This document shows, piece by piece, positions 1-6,676 of a DNA stretch of 12,179 nt (position 1 is its first letter; the number at the start of each line of letters is the position of its first letter). The DNA comes from an uncultured Verrucomicrobiota bacterium (GTDB taxonomy: Bacteria > Verrucomicrobiota > Verrucomicrobiia > Limisphaerales > UBA9464): the NCBI GenBank assembly GCA_903864375.1, contig CAIPFS010000090.1, positions 1 through 12,179 of the forward strand, in the 5' to 3' direction. A program made the position numbers and the translations under genes. The notes under the pieces were generated by a model. That model had not been told where the DNA came from. It saw only the letters and a list, made by a program, of their open reading frames with translations, and did no database searches.

Positions 1-1
1 G

Positions 2-499
2 AGCTCACTGGATTGGGGGCGGGTGGGAGTCTTCGGACATTCGTTCGGAGCCTCCGCCGCGCTTCGATGGGCGGGTACCACGGGTGCCGTTCGAGCCGCC
101 GCCGTTTTGGATGGAACCATTTGGGGTGAAGATTACCTCCAGGGATTCAATACCCAGGCCCTGATCATTCGAACGAGCTTCTCAGCCACGGTGGATCCGT
201 CGATGGAAGCCGCCTGGTCGCGATTGAAGAAGCGCAGTTTGCTGGTGACCATGCCGATGACCGTCCACGTAACCTATGGAGACTTTTATTGGTTGAACAA
301 AGTCGTGTTGGGTCCGCTGGTGGATGAGCCGGACGCCGGATTTGGAGTCAATCCTTCCGAGAATGTCGTCTTCACGCGAAATCTTCTGGTGACCTATTTC
401 AACGTGACGCTGAAGGGGGCTCCCGCCGCCGAGCTGAACAACTACCTCAGGAATCCGTCCAGCCGTGCTTACCTGAGCGATGCCCGGTTCAACCGGTGA
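2..499 (+). CDS. PAF-acetylhydrolase-like alpha/beta hydrolase, 3' part only
   Basis: The reading frame is open from the left window edge, so the N-terminal part of the protein is missing; about 165 residues remain. The first visible residues read SSLDWGRVGVFGHSFGAS, the nucleophile-elbow region of serine hydrolases. The Ser of GHSFGA is encoded at 41-43. An Asp in AAVLDG follows 23 residues later and a His in TVHVTYGDF 75 residues after the Ser. Order and spacing closely match the Ser-Asp-His triad of plasma-type platelet-activating factor acetylhydrolase (S273/D296/H351), including the 'VH...F.DF'-like context of the histidine. The likely reaction is hydrolysis of a short acyl ester; a related dienelactone-hydrolase-type esterase is the alternative. 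Substrate and secretion cannot be judged without the N-terminus. The stop at 497-499 lies 82 nt before the chosen start of the downstream kinase, so the two could be co-transcribed. Confidence 0.8.
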   Translation, partial: SSLDWGRVGVFGHSFGASAALRWAGTTGAVRAAAVLDGTIWGEDYLQGFNTQALIIRTSFSATVDPSMEAAWSRLKKRSLLVTMPMTVHVTYGDFYWLNKVVLGPLVDEPDAGFGVNPSENVVFTRNLLVTYFNVTLKGAPAAELNNYLRNPSSRAYLSDARFNR

Positions 500-581
500 G
501 GGATCTTCCCGTTGGGGGGTAGGGCTTGACCGACACCCTGAATTCACGATGTCATTGCCTCGGAGGGTACCCCCCATTGCC

Positions 582-1727
582 ATGTCGGAAATCGGTACAC
601 TGAGAACTTCTCCGGCTGCCTATTCATTCCATCGACGCTGGTTTGGAACGGGAATGTACTGGCTTCTTCAGGGAGTCGGCTGGGGTGCGGTGTTCATTAT
701 CGGCACGGTTCCGGTCCTTTTTGATCCGGTTCTTTCGCCGGGATTGCTTCAGTCACAGCTGGCTTTTCAGCTGGGCTACAGTCTCTCCGGGCTCATCCTG
801 TCGCACTTGTTGCGGGTGGTGGTCGTGAACCACCTGGCCAGGGTGGTTTCATGGCTCGCCTTTGCTCTGTGGATGCTTCCCTGGACCCTGGCGCTCGCCG
901 CTTTGCTCTCCCTAAGCGGCGTTGTAGTGACGCTGCTGCTGTATGCGCGATACCCCCAAATCTCAAATCCGTATGTCCCGGGAATTTCATTCGCCGAGGT
1001 GGCCGCCCGACTGACCATTGATATTCCGCTGATGGTCATCTGGGTCGGATTCTATCTGGGAATTCGGGCTTATCGACAAACACGGATGGATTCCCTGGAG
1101 CGGGCCCGATTGAAGGCAGCTCTGAGCGAGGCGGAATTACGAACGTTGAAGGCTCAATTGGACCCGCATTTTCTCTTCAACAGCCTCAACTCCCTCAGGG
1201 CATTGATTTCTGAATCCGACGTCCGCGCCCGGGAAGCCGTGACGCGACTTGCGGATCTGCTTCGATCCACTCTGGATGCGAGTCGACTTTCGGCAGTGAG
1301 TCTTGCGGATGAATGGGCAACAACTCAAAACTATCTTCATATCGAGCACCTGCGGCGCGGGACGCGCCTGCGATGGAGGAGTCATTTTGATCAGGATACC
1401 ATGAAGTGCCAGATGCCCCCTCTGGTTTTGCAGGGTCTGGTGGAGAATGCCCTGAAGCACGGGCTGGATCGTCGGGAGTCTGGTGGGGAGATCGATATCC
1501 GCGGAAAGCTTCGAGGTGATGTTCTGGAATTGACGGTGACCAATCCGGGGCGACTCGAGCTGGGGAACTCTGGTGCGGGAGTGGGCCTTGCCAATGCCCG
1601 GTCGCGCCTGAGCCTGGTGTTCGGGCCGGGGGCCTCCCTCAGGCTGAGCCAGGACGACGGAGGAATGGTCGTCGCAGAAGTGCACATCCCTCAGGCCCGG
1701 AGCAGCGAAGCAAGCCAACGGGTATGA
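582..1727 (+). CDS. LytS-type sensor histidine kinase (membrane, His_kinase family)
   Basis: This is an inner-membrane sensor kinase that should phosphorylate the response regulator encoded next to it. With the ATG at 582 it has 381 residues. The N-terminal half (about residues 22-165) has four hydrophobic segments and no large extracellular sensor domain. A short coiled-coil-like linker (about 165-190) leads to the phospho-acceptor motif LDPHFLFNSLN, with the His near residue 196 (codon 1167-1169). The ATPase region shows the N-box VENALKHG (about 287-294) and the G-box GAGVGLANARSRL (about 332-344). All of these are hallmarks of the LytS/YehU class. The frame stays open back to 480, overlapping the hydrolase gene. 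The ATG at 549 is an alternative start. I prefer 582 because it begins just before the conserved YWLLQ..GWG membrane start and avoids the overlap. The purine run GGAGGG lies about 14 nt upstream, longer than ideal. Its stop overlaps the regulator start (ATGA), so the pair is translationally coupled. The signal sensed is unknown. Confidence 0.9.
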   Translation: MSEIGTLRTSPAAYSFHRRWFGTGMYWLLQGVGWGAVFIIGTVPVLFDPVLSPGLLQSQLAFQLGYSLSGLILSHLLRVVVVNHLARVVSWLAFALWMLPWTLALAALLSLSGVVVTLLLYARYPQISNPYVPGISFAEVAARLTIDIPLMVIWVGFYLGIRAYRQTRMDSLERARLKAALSEAELRTLKAQLDPHFLFNSLNSLRALISESDVRAREAVTRLADLLRSTLDASRLSAVSLADEWATTQNYLHIEHLRRGTRLRWRSHFDQDTMKCQMPPLVLQGLVENALKHGLDRRESGGEIDIRGKLRGDVLELTVTNPGRLELGNSGAGVGLANARSRLSLVFGPGASLRLSQDDGGMVVAEVHIPQARSSEASQRV

Positions 1728-2476
1728 AGGTCGTCTTGATTGATGATGAGGAACTGGCCCGTTTGGAACTCCGGCGGTTGCTGGCGCATCATTCGGATGT
1801 GGAAATTATCGGGGAAGCGGATGGGGCTTCGGCCGGCGAGGATCTGCTGAAACGGGTGCGGCCCGATTTGGTGTTTCTGGATATCCAGATGCCGGGACGT
1901 TCCGGGTTCGACCTCCTTTCCATCCTGCCGGCACCACTCCCCCGGATTGTTTTTGTCACGGCCTACGATGCTTTTGCTCTTCGGGCTTTTGACGTGAACG
2001 CCGTGGACTATCTGCTCAAGCCGGTTCACCCCGAGCGCCTGGGTCAAACACTGGGGAGGGTTCGATCCACTCCGGCTCCAGGGGCTGAAGCGGAAATCCA
2101 GCACGCCGAACCGGAATCGGCGGTCGAAGGTGAGATGCCCTTTGGAGAAAATGATCCCATCTTCATCCGGGAGGGGGAACGGTGTTGGTTTGTTCCTTTG
2201 AGGGAAGTGCGGTTGTTTGAGACGGAAGGAAGCTACACCCGCATCCATTTTCGGGGCGAATCTCCGTTGCTCTATCGAACACTGGCGCAACTCGAAGCGC
2301 GCCTTCCCAACTCCCTGTTTTTTCGGGCAAACCGGGCTCAACTGGTCAATGTCACCTTTATTGAAGGGATTGAATCGTGGTTCAGCGGAAGCCTCAAGGC
2401 CCGCTTGCGCGGAGGACCTGAAGTGGAATTCTCACGTCGCCAGGCCCAATATTTCCGAAGCCGTTTGAGCTTGTGA
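1724..2476 (+). CDS. LytTR-family response regulator
   Basis: This is a cytoplasmic DNA-binding response regulator of 250 residues, partner of the LytS-type kinase immediately upstream (start overlaps the kinase stop by 4 nt). The receiver domain (about 1-115) has the acidic pair D7/D8, phospho-acceptor D53 in LVFLDIQMPG, T79 in FVTAYD and K99 in YLLKPV, so every receiver active-site residue is present. A linker of about 30 residues, rich in Ala, Glu and Pro, leads to a LytTR domain (about 145-250). Its recognisable elements are FIREGERCWFVPLREVRLFE, the EGSYTRIHF strand, LPNSLFFRANRAQLVN and the final SRRQAQYFRSRL. LytTR proteins bind paired short direct repeats upstream of their targets. 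I see no convincing paired repeat in the gaps of this window, so its targets are probably elsewhere. Members of this family often control envelope, exopolysaccharide or autolysis genes. That is family knowledge and is not shown here. Confidence 0.93.
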   Translation: MKVVLIDDEELARLELRRLLAHHSDVEIIGEADGASAGEDLLKRVRPDLVFLDIQMPGRSGFDLLSILPAPLPRIVFVTAYDAFALRAFDVNAVDYLLKPVHPERLGQTLGRVRSTPAPGAEAEIQHAEPESAVEGEMPFGENDPIFIREGERCWFVPLREVRLFETEGSYTRIHFRGESPLLYRTLAQLEARLPNSLFFRANRAQLVNVTFIEGIESWFSGSLKARLRGGPEVEFSRRQAQYFRSRLSL

Positions 2477-2533
2477 ATTGTCGGTCTCCGATGCCGCCCT
2501 TGATCGGGTCGGGTGTCTTGAAGAGGAAATCAC

Positions 2534-2560
2534 CGCAGAGGGTTCAGAGAGCACAGAGAA
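2534..2560. repeat. Short 9-bp-period CAGAG repeat in a convergent intergenic gap
   Basis: Three adjacent 9-base units read cgcagaggg, ttcagagag and cacagagaa. They share the core NNCAGAGRR, and a further AGAGG follows at 2561-2565. The element lies in the 186-bp gap between the convergent response regulator and deacetylase genes, where I see no protein-coding gene. From general knowledge, similar 'ACCGCAGAG...CACAGAG' tracts are scattered in intergenic DNA of many environmental bacterial genomes. Their function is unknown to me. It is too short and unspaced to be a CRISPR. Confidence 0.5.
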
Positions 2561-2652
2561 AGAGGTCCTTAGCGGACGCGCTCCTGCAAGTCCCCATATC
2601 GATTTCGACCACCGTCGCTGGCGCATGACCTCGCCCGTTCGTCCGGAGGTAG

Positions 2653-2681
2653 CGGAAAGCTGTTATTCAGAATGCTTTCCG
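2653..2681. other. Stem-loop spanning the end of the deacetylase gene
   Basis: The arms cggaaagc (2653-2660) and gctttccg (2674-2681) are perfectly complementary over 8 bp around a 13-nt loop. The loop contains the deacetylase stop codon (2663-2665). Reading the minus strand there is no T-run after the stem, so it is not a standard intrinsic terminator. It could protect a 3' end, or be chance. Confidence 0.25.
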
Positions 2682-3427
2682 TGAAGGGCTTCAAAAAGCG
2701 GGTCGGCCTCCCTGGAACAAAAGCCGGTGTGGGTATGCCGCCACCAGCCTTCGGCATGCAAAAAGCGCTTTGAAGCCAGGCCCACGGCCCGGGACTCATC
2801 GTCGGCCGCCTGAAGATAACTGTTCATGCCCTGACTGACGTCGAGCCATTCCTGTTGACTGGCATGGGCTGCCAGGGCCTGAAGTTTCAGATCGTGCACT
2901 CCGGTCGTATCGACATAGTGGTCGGGAAACATCGGACGACCCAGAGGGTCCACGAGTCCATGGGCGGTGCAGTGATAGAGCGTCACCGGTTCCGAATAGG
3001 GCTCTGTCGGTGGCTCCGTCCGGAAGTTGCGCATGCCTCTTGAAAAGGCTGCCGTCACCGCCAGACGACAGGTGGCCGTGTGGTCCTCCATGTAATCCAC
3101 GGGCGGATGGGTCAGGACAATGGTCGGCTTCACCGAGCGGATGATGGCGGTGAGGCGACGCAGTCGGGCGATGGAGTAGGTGATTTCCAAATCGCGACAG
3201 AAGGAGGGGTGCCAGGTCGCCCCCAGGATGGTCGCTGCGGCCTGTGCCTCGGAACGCCGCCGACGGGCCGTATCCGCGGAATTGTCGGTGGTACTCCCGC
3301 AATTGCCGGAGGAGAGGTTCAGGTAATGGAGTTCCCATCCGACGTTTCTGAGCCGGAGCAGGGTGCCCGCCATCCGGAATTCGATGTCATCCGGATGGGC
3401 GGCGATGGCCAGGACGCGCTTTCCCAT
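2663..3427 (-). CDS. PIG-L (LmbE-like) family deacetylase
   Basis: This is a predicted zinc-dependent N-deacetylase of 254 residues with the Rossmann-like fold of the GlcNAc-PI de-N-acetylase/LmbE/MshB/BshB superfamily. The start MGKRVLAIAAHPDDIEF places the AHPDD motif at residues 10-14; H11 and D14 are expected zinc ligands and D13 the general base. The third ligand region is HPPVDYMEDH, with H116. No signal peptide is visible, so it should be cytoplasmic. The C-terminal signatures (EWLDVSQGMNSYL, HAEGWWRHTHTGF) recall a subfamily I associate with Planctomycetes and Verrucomicrobia, where the sequence after IEF is less glycine-rich than in MshB (here RMAGTLL). It starts 6 nt after the stop of the Gfo/Idh/MocA gene, with no clear Shine-Dalgarno site, suggesting translational coupling. 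The likely substrate is an acetylated amino sugar or glycoconjugate. The exact substrate cannot be read from the sequence. Confidence 0.9.
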   Translation of the reverse strand: MGKRVLAIAAHPDDIEFRMAGTLLRLRNVGWELHYLNLSSGNCGSTTDNSADTARRRRSEAQAAATILGATWHPSFCRDLEITYSIARLRRLTAIIRSVKPTIVLTHPPVDYMEDHTATCRLAVTAAFSRGMRNFRTEPPTEPYSEPVTLYHCTAHGLVDPLGRPMFPDHYVDTTGVHDLKLQALAAHASQQEWLDVSQGMNSYLQAADDESRAVGLASKRFLHAEGWWRHTHTGFCSREADPLFEALHGKHSE

Positions 3428-3433
3428 GCCCGG

Positions 3434-4471
3434 TCAGTCGATTCGGATGGGTCTCCCCTCCACAGCGGATTGGTCGGCTGCGTGGATGAGGCGATGACTC
3501 CGGGCCGCATCGGCAAACGATGTCAGGGGCATTTCCTGGCCCGTGGCCAGGGCGTCAAAAAAGGCGTTGAACTGCGACTCGTAAGGATGGTCCTTGACGT
3601 CACCCGAGTCCACCAGTCCGCACGAAAGATGGCTCCATCTGGCTTTGTTCAGTCCGCCCAACTTGGTGGAATGGAATTTGTCGTCCAGAAGCGAACCGTG
3701 ACTCCCCACGGCATGGGTGTGGAAGTAGTACGGTTGCAAACAGTCGAGGCAGGAGGTGGTTTTTCCGATCCGTCCGTCAGCAAATTTGATGATGCTGATT
3801 TGTGTGGTTGGAAAATCATAGGGAGCAAAATAGGCGCTCTTGGAGGATGTGCTGTAGGAAGTGACCTCCACCGGCTGTGCCTCGCCCATCAACAGCAACA
3901 AGGCATCCATGGCGTGACAGCCGGCGCTGAGCAGGCTTGAGCCCGCCTCCGCCTTGAGGTGGCTCCAGCGGAATTGTCCGTACCATGGTCCGACCCCGTG
4001 GTAATAGTCGACCTCAGCAAAGTGAATCTCACCCAGGAGCCCTGCATCCAAAATCGCTTTGATGCTTCGGAATTGGGCGGAATAGCGGACTTCAAAGCAC
4101 ACGCAGGTCTTGATGACGGTTTCTTTCACGACCTGACTCATGCGGGCGAGGTCTCCCGGATTCAGGGCGAGCGGCTTTTCAACGATGACATGCTTCCCGG
4201 CTTTTGCGGCTGCGATGAACTGGGCAGGATGTTCCTTGGGAAAGGAGCAGATATCAATGACATCCAGGCTCGGGTCACCAATGAGGGCATCCAGGTCCGA
4301 GTAGGCCTTGACCGGGTAGCCGTATTTGGCGGTCAGTTCGGCGTCCGTCAGGGGCCGGGCGCTGTAGACGGCCGTGACCCGCGCCTTGCCGGTGGCATTG
4401 ATGGCGGGAATATGCGCGGAGGCCACCCAGCCGTGACCGATAACCCCGACGTTGTAAATGGCTTTGTTCAT
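3434..4471 (-). CDS. Gfo/Idh/MocA family oxidoreductase
   Basis: This is a predicted NAD(P)-dependent sugar or cyclitol dehydrogenase of 345 residues, usual for the family. The N-terminal Rossmann domain (about 1-125) shows the nucleotide-binding loop VGVIGHGWVASAHIPA (residues 8-23) and the EKP signature in HVIVEKPLAL (E98-K99-P100), whose Lys is catalytic in the family. The C-terminal alpha/beta domain carries GCHAMD at 184-189, a variant of the GGHxxD helix with the catalytic-type His186 and Asp189. There is no twin-arginine leader, unlike many relatives in these phyla, so it is cytoplasmic. It is the first gene of a two-gene operon with the PIG-L deacetylase. No Shine-Dalgarno precedes the ATG; the leader is pyrimidine-rich (ttccatcctcc). 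The pairing suggests sequential oxidation and deacylation of a sugar, but the substrate is not identifiable. Confidence 0.92.
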   Translation of the reverse strand: MNKAIYNVGVIGHGWVASAHIPAINATGKARVTAVYSARPLTDAELTAKYGYPVKAYSDLDALIGDPSLDVIDICSFPKEHPAQFIAAAKAGKHVIVEKPLALNPGDLARMSQVVKETVIKTCVCFEVRYSAQFRSIKAILDAGLLGEIHFAEVDYYHGVGPWYGQFRWSHLKAEAGSSLLSAGCHAMDALLLLMGEAQPVEVTSYSTSSKSAYFAPYDFPTTQISIIKFADGRIGKTTSCLDCLQPYYFHTHAVGSHGSLLDDKFHSTKLGGLNKARWSHLSCGLVDSGDVKDHPYESQFNAFFDALATGQEMPLTSFADAARSHRLIHAADQSAVEGRPIRID

Positions 4472-4500
4472 GGAGGATGGAAATAAAATACCGCGACGGA

Positions 4501-4528
4501 ATCCTAGTCAGCCCGGTAAAATGTTCAA
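4501..4528 (-). promoter_or_regulatory. Weak candidate sigma70-like promoter for the oxidoreductase/deacetylase operon
   Basis: On the minus strand, TTGAAC (4523-4528) and TAGGAT (4501-4506) are separated by 16 nt and lie about 30 nt upstream of the oxidoreductase ATG. Each box matches 4 of 6 consensus bases. The divergent 166-bp gap (4472-4637) must hold promoters for both directions. No clear promoter was found for the + direction. Confidence 0.25.
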
Positions 4529-4637
4529 GGGTCGGATCGGGTGGTGCGGTGGAAACGGGATCGGTTGATTTCCGCCTTGTGCTTTCGTCCAGAGATTCCT
4601 ATGTCATTGGAAGATCAAAACTTTTTCAACCTTCTCC

Positions 4638-6533
4638 ATGAGCACCCGTTCCCTATTGAAAGTGTCCTCAACGGCTCCGATCCGGACTTCAATCCATCGG
4701 TTTCCCCGATCGATGGCAGCGTGGTGTCTGGGACTGGCGCTGGGACACGGTCAGATCCGTGCCCAGATGGCGGGGGCCATCCGATGGCAGACCAATGTGG
4801 GTGGCCCTGTGAGTTCGGCACCGGCTGTGGGTCCAGACGGCATGGTTTATGTTTCGACCGATACTGGCGGAGTTTACGCCATCGAGCCCGTGACGGGGCT
4901 GACCCAATGGCAGACCAGAATCAGTGGGGGGCATTTCACGTCTCCAGTCGTGGGATTGGACGGATTGGTCTTTGTGGCCAGTCGGGATCGGGACAACATG
5001 CTGTCCTTCATCTACCATGTGTGCGCCCTGGAGGGCGCAACAGGTGCGACCCGATGGATCATCGACAGCATTTCCGGGGTGGATTTGCCACCGGCGTTGG
5101 GAGCCGACGGCACCTTATACCTGTCAGAGCGGTCGGTCTCGCAACTGGTGGCCATGGACTCCCAGTCGGGAGTTACCCGATGGACGTTCCAGCCTGGCGG
5201 AACCACAGCCATTGGGGTGGATGGTAGCATCTTTCTCGCGGGTTCAGATGGTCACCTTTATGCCTTGAACCCTTCGTCGGGTCAGAAACTCTGGGATGCA
5301 TCGGTGGGTGGTCAACTAGCCTCCTGGGTGGTGATTGGGGCCGATGGAACGGTCTATGACGCTGCCTCCGATCAAACGGCCTATGCGTTTGACGGTGCCA
5401 CTGGAAAGCTCAAATGGTACTGGCCCCTGACGGCTTCCGCCTCCACCCAGATGGCCATCGGATTGGATGGATCCCTGTTGATTCCCCTTGGACCTGATGG
5501 ATTGACGGCTTTGGATGGTACCACCGGTGTGCCCCGTTGGACCACCCGGTTCGACGGGAGTCTGAATTCCACTCCGGCGGTGAGTGCAGACGGTACCATT
5601 TTCGCCGCAGCCCTGGACGGCAAGGTCTACGCCCTTAATCCCGATAACGGGTCCAAAAAATGGTCGGTTTCGGTCGGAAGGACGTCCAGTTCATCCCCGG
5701 TGCTTCTGGCGGATGGAACATTAATCGTGGGTGTCTCCAATGAGCAGGTGGTCGCTGTCGAAACGGCAGGTGCCGGGCCCGCTCATTCTGCATGGCCCAT
5801 GTTCGGTCAAAATGCCCGTCATAGCAGCGTCGCGATTACCCTGTCCCGCCCGCTGCCGGCCCGGGCGATTCCGCAGGTGGTCAATGGATTCGTTGTGGGC
5901 GGAACGGTTTCGGACGGTGGCTCAGGGTATACGGTGTCCCCCGACGTGAGCTTTTTGGATGCGTCGGGAACCGGTGCGAAGGCGACGGCGACGGTGGTCA
6001 ACGGTGCCGTGACCGCGATCCATATCGTGAATCCCGGTTCCGGGTATTCGCCGAAGACGACGCTGACCATTGCCCCTCCTCCGTCGCCGCCCCGGGCCGC
6101 CACCGGATTCGCCCAATGGGCATTGAGCGGTCACGTGGTGGGAGTTGTGCTGACCGAGGGCGGGAGCGGGTATTCCACAGCGCCCACCGTCGAATTGGTA
6201 GGGGGAGGGGGCAAGGGGGCGACCGCGGTGGCCACCGTCGTCAATGGGGTCGTCACGGCTATTACCATCCGCAACCCCGGTTCCGGATACACTTCGGCAC
6301 CCACGGTTAAAATCGGCCTCCCTCCCGTCGAGCCTGCCTTGGGGGTGGCGGTGAGCCGCGTCCGCCTCGACCTGCACCTGGTGATGGGCGCCCGCTATCA
6401 ACTTCAGTCGTCGGCGGATCTCAGCCACTGGGTTTCGGAAGGAGGGCCTTTTGTGGCTGTGGACGGGCGGTTGGATCGCGAATTTCCCGTGGGTTTAAAG
6501 CCGCAATATTTCCGGGTCATTTCTGCTCCGTGA
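4638..6533 (+). CDS. Secreted PQQ-like beta-propeller protein with GSGY repeats and verrucomicrobial-type C-terminal module
   Basis: A predicted exported protein of 631 residues. A basic N-terminus and hydrophobic stretch (about 26-36, MAAWCLGLALG) resemble a signal peptide ending near IRAQ. The ATG at 4713 is an alternative start that would give a shorter leader. Residues about 47-400 form roughly eight PQQ-like/BamB-like propeller blades built on the pattern DG.(V/I)(Y/F).(A/V)...G.(V/L)YAL...(T/S)G...W, for example GHLYALNPSSGQKLW and GKVYALNPDNGSKKW. The propeller closes with the typical AWPMFGQNARHSS motif. Two copies of a 64-residue GSGY repeat follow (416-479 and 497-560). The end (about 568-630, with ARYQLQSSADLSHW and PQYFRV) is a module common in secreted verrucomicrobial proteins. 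I see no c-type haem motif (CxxCH), and nothing proves that PQQ is bound. A scaffold or binding role is as likely as alcohol dehydrogenase activity. Transcribed divergently from the oxidoreductase; the start has a pyrimidine-rich leader and no Shine-Dalgarno. Confidence 0.88.
   Translation: MSTRSLLKVSSTAPIRTSIHRFPRSMAAWCLGLALGHGQIRAQMAGAIRWQTNVGGPVSSAPAVGPDGMVYVSTDTGGVYAIEPVTGLTQWQTRISGGHFTSPVVGLDGLVFVASRDRDNMLSFIYHVCALEGATGATRWIIDSISGVDLPPALGADGTLYLSERSVSQLVAMDSQSGVTRWTFQPGGTTAIGVDGSIFLAGSDGHLYALNPSSGQKLWDASVGGQLASWVVIGADGTVYDAASDQTAYAFDGATGKLKWYWPLTASASTQMAIGLDGSLLIPLGPDGLTALDGTTGVPRWTTRFDGSLNSTPAVSADGTIFAAALDGKVYALNPDNGSKKWSVSVGRTSSSSPVLLADGTLIVGVSNEQVVAVETAGAGPAHSAWPMFGQNARHSSVAITLSRPLPARAIPQVVNGFVVGGTVSDGGSGYTVSPDVSFLDASGTGAKATATVVNGAVTAIHIVNPGSGYSPKTTLTIAPPPSPPRAATGFAQWALSGHVVGVVLTEGGSGYSTAPTVELVGGGGKGATAVATVVNGVVTAITIRNPGSGYTSAPTVKIGLPPVEPALGVAVSRVRLDLHLVMGARYQLQSSADLSHWVSEGGPFVAVDGRLDREFPVGLKPQYFRVISAP
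5883..6317 (+). repeat. Two tandem 64-residue GSGY repeats, each made of two half-units
   Basis: Within the propeller protein, 5883-6074 and 6126-6317 encode two copies that align without gaps at a 243-nt offset. I count 34 identical residues of 64. Each copy contains two half-units: a GGSGY half (VV.G...(D/E)GGSGY..(A/S)P.V) and an NPGSGY half (VVNG.VTAI.I.NPGSGY). There are thus four GSGY motifs in all, probably short beta-strand pairs. A Pro-rich linker (PPPSPPRA) separates the copies. Confidence 0.8.
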
Positions 6534-6547
6534 ACCTGATGCGGCAA

Positions 6548-6571
6548 AAGGATCGATGCCGGACGATCCTT
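6548..6571 (+). terminator. Possible weak terminator or 3' stem-loop after the propeller gene
   Basis: The arms aaggatcg (6548-6555) and cgatcctt (6564-6571) form an 8-bp stem with an 8-nt loop, starting 14 nt after the stop codon. No real T-run follows (cagattcctc), so intrinsic termination would be inefficient. Confidence 0.3.
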
Positions 6572-6602
6572 CAGATTCCTCTCCATAGGAAATCCAACCA
6601 TT

Positions 6603-6631
6603 TTGGCACCGATTTGAAACCGGATTATTAC
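6603..6631 (+). promoter_or_regulatory. Candidate sigma70-like promoter for the PEP-CTERM gene
   Basis: TTGGCA (6603-6608, 5 of 6 matches to the -35 consensus) and TATTAC (6626-6631, 4 of 6 matches to the -10) are separated by 17 nt. They lie in the 143-bp gap upstream of the PEP-CTERM gene, whose ATG is 45 nt after the -10 box. The preceding stem-loop supports a new transcription unit starting here. Confidence 0.4.
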
Positions 6632-6676
6632 ATCTGAGCGGATGAGAAATTCGCCCGGGCGGGTACTGTTCCCTCC

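Noticed and set aside
526..555. TTGACC followed by TGTCAT as a kinase promoter
   Set aside because: The -35 box is good, but the -10 box matches only 3 of 6 bases and spacing is 18 nt; too weak to call.
480..581. Earlier starts for the histidine kinase (480 or 549)
   Set aside because: 480 would overlap the hydrolase gene and add a non-conserved hydrophilic leader. 549 has no ribosome site, though it cannot be excluded.
2534..2560. CRISPR or minisatellite array
   Set aside because: Only three imperfect 9-bp units with no spacers and no cas genes.
2478..2684. Small frame in the convergent gap after the response regulator
   Set aside because: It runs through the CAGAG repeat and into the antisense end of the deacetylase gene, and has no start signal or recognisable motif.
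3080..3940. Open frame of 286 codons on the + strand across the deacetylase/oxidoreductase pair
   Set aside because: It crosses two well-supported minus-strand genes, has no domain and has a composition typical of an antisense frame.
4541..5227. Frame of 228 codons overlapping the start of the propeller gene
   Set aside because: Low-complexity Gly/Arg/His-rich translation out of frame with the propeller blades; no start signal or homology.
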